Below, piece after piece: positions 59,310-64,000 of a stretch of DNA of 64,000 nt. The position numbers and the translations under genes are program-made. The stretch lies in contig NZ_JAIQXU010000001.1 of the NCBI RefSeq assembly GCF_020166395.1, forward strand, positions 372,001 to 436,000, read 5' to 3'. The notes beneath the pieces were generated by a model. That model did not search any database, was not told where the DNA came from, and was given only the letters and a program-made list of their open reading frames with translations. The DNA comes from Deinococcus betulae (GTDB taxonomy: Bacteria > Deinococcota > Deinococci > Deinococcales > Deinococcaceae). Each line of letters opens with the position of its first letter. Positions within the stretch are counted from its first letter, which is position 1.

Positions 59310-60796
59310 CCCTGCCCGAGCTGCGGATTGGCACCGCGCGCCACGCCTTTCCGTTTAGCCGGGGGCTGCTGGTCGAGTCGCTGGTCAATGCTGGCGCCAC
59401 TGGCGCGGGTGCGGCGGCGGCGGCGCGGCGCATTGAGCAGCAACTGCGCCTGGCACGGCGCACCACCGTCAGCCCCAGCGAGCTTCAGGCCCTGATGGTC
59501 GAGGTGGCGCGCGACGTGGCCGGGTCAGCCGTGGCGCAGGCGGCGGCGGCCCAGACCCCGGCCTTCGTGGACATTCTGGTGACGGCCAAGAAGGGCGACC
59601 TGCCGTTTAGCCGGGGCGTGCTGGCCCGCACACTGGAAGACGCGGGGCTGTCGGGCAAAGACGCCTACGCCACGGCCAGCACGGTGGATGTGGGCCTGCG
59701 CCAGCGCGGCGTGCGGCGCCTGAGCGCCGAGGAAATTGACAACCTGACCGAAGACGCCCTGGCCACCCGCTACGGTGAACATCTGCGCCTGACCTACCGC
59801 TACCTGCGCCACAACCGGGGCAAACTGGGCGTGCTGGGCAGCGACAGCAACATGCCCAGCCCGTTTTCCAAAGGCATTCTGGTGCAGTCGCTGCTGGCCG
59901 CCGGGGTCGCGCCGGATGTGGCCCGCAAGGTGGCGCGCGTGACCCAGCGCGACCTGCGGGGCCGCGACGACCGCGTGGTCGCCCGCCACGCCATCCGCAA
60001 CAAGGTCGAGGCGCTGCTGCGCGATGAGGTGGGGCCAGATGTCGGGGCGCGCTACCGCCTGCTGCGCGTCATTCGCCGCCCGCCCCGGCCGGTGATCGTG
60101 CTCCTGGGCGGCGTGTCAGGCACTGGCAAAAGCTTCCTGGCCGCCGAGATTGCCTACCGCCTGGGCATTGCGCGCGTGGTCAGCACCGATTCTATTCGGG
60201 AGGTCATGCGGGCCATGGTCTCCCCCGCCCTGGTGCCCACCCTGCACGCCAGCACCTTCAGCGCCTGGGAGGCCCTGCTGCCGCCAGGTGTGCCGCGTCC
60301 CGAGACCCCCACCCGCGAAGCCCTGCTGGCGGGCTTCCGTGACCAAGTGCAGCAGGTGAGTGTCGGCCTGGGGGCTGTGGTGGCCCGTAGCGTGCAGGAA
60401 GGCAGCAGCCTGGTGCTCGAAGGCGTTCATCTGGTGCCCGGCTACCTCCGTGCAGAGGCGTTCCGGGGCGCGCTGCTGGTGCCCATGCTGGTCACGCTGC
60501 CTGACGAGGAAGAACACCGCCGCCACTTTGAAAGCCGCGACTCTGAAACGGCCGCGAGCCGTCCCCTGCACCGCTACATGGCCTATTTCAGAGAGATCCG
60601 CGCCATGCAAGATGAGCTGGAAGCCCTGGCCCGCGCTCAGGACGTGCCCCTGCTGGACGGCTTGACCCTGGATGAGAGCGCCGAGCAGGCCGTGGATGTG
60701 GTCCTGAAGCGCGTGATGGTGGCCCTGACCCCCGAAGAGCGGCTCAGCCTGCTGGGCGAGGACGGCTCTGAGCTGACTCTGGGTGCTGGAGGATAA
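59306..60796 (+). CDS. 2-phosphoglycerate kinase with three ATP-cone-like repeats
   Basis: The C-terminal kinase domain has Walker A VIVLLGGVSGTGKSFLAAEI (about residues 263-282), VVSTDSIREVMRAMVSP, LVLEGVHLVPGYL and VTLPDEEEHRRHFESRD, matching 2-phosphoglycerate kinases, which make 2,3-bisphosphoglycerate for cyclic-2,3-BPG synthesis in some archaea. Before it stand three collinear ATP-cone-like modules opening PFSRGLLVESLVNAG (residue 16), PFSRGVLARTLEDAG (100) and PFSKGILVQSLLAAG (186). They suggest nucleotide-dependent control. ATG 59306 overlaps the mini-ORF stop. The in vivo product in this organism is not established. Confidence 0.85.
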   Translation: MTLPELRIGTARHAFPFSRGLLVESLVNAGATGAGAAAAARRIEQQLRLARRTTVSPSELQALMVEVARDVAGSAVAQAAAAQTPAFVDILVTAKKGDLPFSRGVLARTLEDAGLSGKDAYATASTVDVGLRQRGVRRLSAEEIDNLTEDALATRYGEHLRLTYRYLRHNRGKLGVLGSDSNMPSPFSKGILVQSLLAAGVAPDVARKVARVTQRDLRGRDDRVVARHAIRNKVEALLRDEVGPDVGARYRLLRVIRRPPRPVIVLLGGVSGTGKSFLAAEIAYRLGIARVVSTDSIREVMRAMVSPALVPTLHASTFSAWEALLPPGVPRPETPTREALLAGFRDQVQQVSVGLGAVVARSVQEGSSLVLEGVHLVPGYLRAEAFRGALLVPMLVTLPDEEEHRRHFESRDSETAASRPLHRYMAYFREIRAMQDELEALARAQDVPLLDGLTLDESAEQAVDVVLKRVMVALTPEERLSLLGEDGSELTLGAGG

Positions 60797-60883
60797 GAAG
60801 ACAAAGGCGCGTCTGCGGCCAGAAGTCTGACAGCGGCTGCCAGTTCCATTGAGGGCCCATCAACGCCACTCCACTCCACTTTT

Positions 60884-60978
60884 GCCGCTGTCTCTGACGG
60901 ACACCCACTGTGTTCGCCTCAGCGTGGTTGAGGATCATCACCCTCAATCACGCTGAGTTCCGCTGTGAGTCAAGAAAG
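60884..60978 (+). repeat. Hairpin repeat family 2, best copy
   Basis: TTGCCGCTGTCTCTGACGGA leads to a 16-bp stem (60918-60933 with 60942-60957, one wobble) and GCTGAGTTCCGCTGTGAG. It lies after the kinase gene and could also end its transcript. The remaining gap to 61260 shows no other feature I can support. Confidence 0.6.
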
Positions 60979-61260
60979 AGAGCGCCAACGGGGAATCCCG
61001 CTGACGCCTTGTGATATGGACGAGGTGAAAGCCCTTTTCAGGAACGGCCCGGTGTGGCCATGCTTGAGCGCTGTACTCTCTGTTGCCAAAGCTGCGAGCA
61101 GCGCTCAGGGCAAAGCTTCTCTCAGGGTTAGGTGTTCAATTCAAGGAAACCAAGCCGGACAAACGGAGACCGAATCTGGAAGCAGCAAATCGGCTCTCGG
61201 CTGTTGTCCTGCCGTGGGCGCCGCTCAGGGCTGACCCTGCCGCTGCTTTGGCAGCTGTAA

Positions 61261-61677
61261 TCAGCGCACGCTCAGCTGAACATCCACGTTGCCACGTGTG
61301 GCCACGCTGTAGGGGCAAACGGCATGGGCGGCGTGCATCAGGGCCAGGGCGTCGTCCTGGCTCAGGCCGGGGAAATGGCCTTCCAGGGCCACGTCCAGCG
61401 CAAAGGCCAGACCCTCGCGGCGCAGGCCCACGCGGGCCGTTACGGTGCTGTCCGGGGTCAGTTCCAGCTTCTGGCGGCGTGCGGCCACACCCAGGGCACC
61501 CTGAAAGCAGGCGGCATACCCGGCGGCAAACAGCTGTTCGGGGTTGGTGCCGGGACCGTCGTCTCCGCCGATGCCAGCCGGCACGCTTAAGGCAAAGTTC
61601 AGGCGGTCATCGCTGCTTGTCACGGTGCCGGCGCGCCCGCCTGTGGCGGTAACTTCTGCGGTATAGAGGTGATTCAT
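61261..61677 (-). CDS. ohr: Organic hydroperoxide resistance protein (Ohr/OsmC family)
   Basis: A thiol peroxidase that detoxifies organic hydroperoxides. The 138-aa protein has LYTAEVTATGGRAGTVTSSD, NPEQLFAAGYAACFQGALGV (first catalytic Cys) and HAAHAVCPYSVATRGNVDVQ (second Cys), with a length normal for Ohr. ATG 61677 is chosen by family alignment; the longer open frame upstream has no homologous character. No OhrR gene is adjacent. Confidence 0.93.
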   Translation of the reverse strand: MNHLYTAEVTATGGRAGTVTSSDDRLNFALSVPAGIGGDDGPGTNPEQLFAAGYAACFQGALGVAARRQKLELTPDSTVTARVGLRREGLAFALDVALEGHFPGLSQDDALALMHAAHAVCPYSVATRGNVDVQLSVR

Positions 61678-62144
61678 GCGGCCCAGCATGGCGCGGGCCG
61701 ATGCGCTGCAACGGCAAGCCGCCGCACAAAGAAGGTGTTCCTGCGTGAGGGGCAGTGGAGAGTGAGGCTGCTGATCTCCAGTTGAGGCCATCAGCCACCT
61801 GAGCTGACCAACTTTGCTCTGCGGCGGATGGAGACGAATAGACGCTGGCAAGCTAGAGGAAGACCCAGCCCACAAGGCTCTGTTCTTCAGGAGATTCAGA
61901 GGAGCCTCTGAAACGGCCCAGGAATCTTCTGTTGCCATGTGAAAAACACCGAACCACCTGTGAATGAGCACAGACTTGTCCCTGCCCAGCAGCTCTACAG
62001 AGCCACGTGCCTTAGCGCAACCTCGGGATCAATCCTCCAACTCTCCTCTCGGAAGACCAGTAGACAGACCAATGATCTGCTCTACCTCTTTTGGTTCAGC
62101 GGCAAGGAATAAAGCTGCCGGCCAGAGCCGAACCCCCTCCCCTC
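61678..62144. other. Intergenic stretch without a recognised gene
   Basis: This 467-base gap upstream of ohr must hold its promoter, but I see no clear -10 near the start. The one structure I can support is TTCAGAGGAGCCTCTGAA (61895-61912), a perfect 8-bp inverted repeat. Confidence 0.4.
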
Positions 62145-62996
62145 TCACCACACGCGCACGCGCACGTAAGCCCGGTCAGCGTACCCATCCTGGCCGGGGC
62201 GCTGGGGCCGCACATAGGGAAAGCGGGTCGTGAGCAGGGGGTCAGCGGCCAGCACGTCTTCCAGGTGGCGCTCGGTGGCCTGGAGGGTGCCCAGCACCGC
62301 CGGATACCCGCCCGTGGCCAGGCAGACTTCACGCGGACCGGGCGGCAGCACATGCACCCGCAGGTGTTCGTCGGGCACGGGGCGGCCGTCCACCAGGCCG
62401 TAGCCAAAGGGACCAGTCGTGTTAGCCAGGGCCGCGTGCGCCGTCAGCAGCGGCGCAATGATGACCTGCGCCGGGTCGTCGTGGCGCAGGGTGGCGGCGG
62501 TCTTGGCGTCACCACGGGCCAGCAGGGCGTGCAGAAACACGGCGCGCGCCTGGGCCGCCGCCGCCAGGGAAGGCAGCTGATTGGGCAGGCCGTAGACGCC
62601 CTGGCCGGCGGTCCCGCCGTCCCAATGGGCGCCTACGGCCCCCAGTTGCCAGACCTCTCGCCGCGCCGCACTGACAGCCGCCAGCGCAAAGGCCACCTGA
62701 AGGCGCGCTTCGCCGTGCCGGGTCCGCCCCAGCGCCGTGCTCAGCGCGCGGGTCAGGCGGTCCGCCGCGTCCCGCAGGTCAGCGCTGGGGGGCAGGTCCC
62801 GCAGGGCCGCCGCGCCCACGACAGCCGCAAAGCGCGCTGGGGGCAGGTCGTGCGGCCGGGCGCCGCCCGTCGTGGCGCCAAAACTCAGCCCGGCCACCAG
62901 GGCGATGTGGTGGGGGGTGACCACGAGCAGGTCAGCGCTGTCTTCCAGCTGCCCACTGCGGGCACGAATGCTGGATTCCATGACCTGAAACGGCAT
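62145..62996 (-). CDS. Conserved-looking hypothetical protein (possible PP2C-like fold)
   Basis: A 283-aa soluble protein rich in Ala/Leu/Arg. LLVVTPHHIALVAGLSFGAT near the start and GEARLQVAFALAAVSAARRE in the middle give it a loosely PP2C-phosphatase-like rhythm, but the metal-binding Asp motifs are not evident, so I do not assign the family. TAGTAT lies 6 nt before the ATG (leaderless). Confidence 0.6.
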   Translation of the reverse strand: MPFQVMESSIRARSGQLEDSADLLVVTPHHIALVAGLSFGATTGGARPHDLPPARFAAVVGAAALRDLPPSADLRDAADRLTRALSTALGRTRHGEARLQVAFALAAVSAARREVWQLGAVGAHWDGGTAGQGVYGLPNQLPSLAAAAQARAVFLHALLARGDAKTAATLRHDDPAQVIIAPLLTAHAALANTTGPFGYGLVDGRPVPDEHLRVHVLPPGPREVCLATGGYPAVLGTLQATERHLEDVLAADPLLTTRFPYVRPQRPGQDGYADRAYVRVRVW

Positions 62997-63283
62997 GGCG
63001 CCATACTAGTGGACCGCGCCCCAGGCTTCTGCCCTTACAGGCAGTGCAAGAACCCCTGAGAGTCAGAGTGGTCGTCGAAACTGCCTCAGAGTTTCTCTCA
63101 ACCGATGTGACGCGGGCGGAGCAGGCGATGAAGAGCAGCCTCCTTAGATTTAAGGGACTGCTGTGCAGAGTAAAACATAGATAGCAAGGTGTGCAGTGGC
63201 CTCTGCTCCTCAAGAAGTCACCACCTGGACAGCTCGCATTCAGTCTGGCTCTTTGGTAGACACCCTTCCGTCTTGTCAGGGCG

Positions 63284-63928
63284 TCAGGGCAGCAGGCGCT
63301 GCACCTGCCAGCGGTCAGCCTGGCGCGCATACCGGAAGCGGTCATGCAGACGGCTCGGGCGGCCCTGCCAGAACTCCCACTCCTGCACGGTGACCCGGTA
63401 GCCTCCCCAGAACGCCGGACGGGGCACCTCTGTCCCCTCGGGAAAACGGCGGTGCAGGGCAGCAAAGGTGGCGTCCAGCGCTGCCCGGTCCTGTACGGGG
63501 GCACTTTGCGGGTCGCTGGCATGGGCGGCCAGCTGGCTCTCGCGGGGGCGGGCGTGAAAGTAGGCGTCGGCCTCCTCATCCGTGACGCGGGCCACGGTGC
63601 CGTAGGCGCGCACCTGCCGTTCATGCTCCGCCCAGTGAAACAGCAGCTCGGCCTGCGGGTTGACCGCCAGGTCATGGCCTTTGTGGGACCCGAAGTTGGT
63701 GTAAAACGTCAGACCACGGTCATCGGCGCCGCGCAGCAGGACGGTGCGCACACTGGGCCGCCCACTCTGGTCAGCAGTGGCCAGGCTCAGGGCATACGGC
63801 TCTCGCAGGCCCGCGTCCAGGGCTTCTTGCAGCCAGACCTGAAACTGCGCCAGAGGCTCGGGGTGCAGGTCTGCGCGGCGCAGTTCGGCGCGGGTGTAGG
63901 ACAGGCGCAGTCCCGTCAGGTCGGTCAC
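63284..63928 (-). CDS. pdxH: Pyridoxamine 5'-phosphate oxidase
   Basis: It makes pyridoxal 5'-phosphate with FMN and oxygen. The 214-aa protein begins [20 protein letters not shown] and has [20 protein letters not shown] (FMN site), [37 protein letters not shown], and the C-terminal [20 protein letters not shown] 63928 lies in a GTGA overlap with the mutM stop, which fixes the start over the in-frame TTG at 63967. No clear gene lies in 62997-63283. Confidence 0.94.
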   Translation of the reverse strand: MTDLTGLRLSYTRAELRRADLHPEPLAQFQVWLQEALDAGLREPYALSLATADQSGRPSVRTVLLRGADDRGLTFYTNFGSHKGHDLAVNPQAELLFHWAEHERQVRAYGTVARVTDEEADAYFHARPRESQLAAHASDPQSAPVQDRAALDATFAALHRRFPEGTEVPRPAFWGGYRVTVQEWEFWQGRPSRLHDRFRYARQADRWQVQRLLP

Positions 63929-64000
63929 GCGGCCCCCACGGGGCGCAGCGGCTGACACTGCGGGCAAAAGTGAGTGCCTCGCTGCCCCAGCACAATTTTC
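63925..64000 (-). CDS. mutM: Formamidopyrimidine-DNA glycosylase, C-terminal end only
   Basis: The last 24 codons at the right edge read [20 protein letters not shown] and end VGAA before [13 protein letters not shown] is the end of the Fpg/MutM zinc finger (the second Cys pair). Fpg removes 8-oxoguanine and ring-opened purines. The stop overlaps the pdxH GTG, so repair and B6 genes share a transcript. The rest lies beyond the window. Confidence 0.8.
   Translation of the reverse strand, partial: KIVLGQRGTHFCPQCQPLRPVGAA

Overview
The window is GC-rich, densely coded bacterial DNA with the character of a Deinococcus chromosome. The evidence is the protein set (RpoD with a long A/K/P-rich tail, a murG-murC-murB-ftsQ-ftsA-ftsZ cluster without ddl, polyphosphate glucokinase, a three-repeat 2-phosphoglycerate kinase), intergenic repeats of the small-noncoding-repeat type, and above all the promoters. 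About 20 genes have a TANNNT -10 hexamer 6-9 nt before the start codon and no Shine-Dalgarno, the signature of leaderless mRNAs that is common in Deinococcus. No tRNA, rRNA, CRISPR array, prophage or intact IS was seen.

Layout. 1-4.0 kb: partial membrane protein, rpoD and an RsmC-like methyltransferase, all on the minus strand. 4.2-10.6 kb: rnhB, a MOSC protein, an acetyltransferase, a lipoprotein, a methyltransferase, a chagasin-like inhibitor and an M28 peptidase. 11.0-15.1 kb: lepA and a two-gene operon of homologous coiled-coil proteins. 15.3-22.7 kb: divergent DHFR-family/TetR pair, a histidine kinase/response regulator operon, a secreted protein, aspartate aminotransferase, a frameshifted beta-propeller gene and an AIM24 protein. 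22.9-29.6 kb: division and cell-wall cluster with overlapping start/stop codons, then ftsZ with its own promoter and a terminator. 29.7-36.5 kb: a small gene whose 3' end is repeat DNA, a 5'-nucleotidase/cpdB, the glycolate oxidase operon glcF-glcD-glcE (glcE apparently frameshifted) and a decayed P-loop gene. 36.7-47.8 kb: LLM oxidoreductase, MFS exporter, meaB with an ICMT-like methyltransferase, DUF1905, purM with a histidine phosphatase, a TVP38 protein, trpC with an MBL hydrolase, and hpt. 48.1-56.6 kb: an ABC exporter, an EEP-family hydrolase, ArsB, leuS behind a leader-peptide/terminator leader, and azoreductase. 56.9-64.0 kb: SpoOM, ppgK, TetR, 2-phosphoglycerate kinase, Ohr, an unknown protein, pdxH and the last codons of mutM.

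Most genes are housekeeping. The points of interest are regulatory: leaderless mini-cistrons whose stop codon overlaps the start of trpC, glcF and the 2-phosphoglycerate kinase gene; an attenuator-like leader before leuS; two families of hairpin-containing intergenic repeats; and several clean palindromes in divergent promoters. Three genes (glcE, the propeller gene and the P-loop gene) carry frameshifts or stops that could be real decay or, for the single-base cases, assembly errors.
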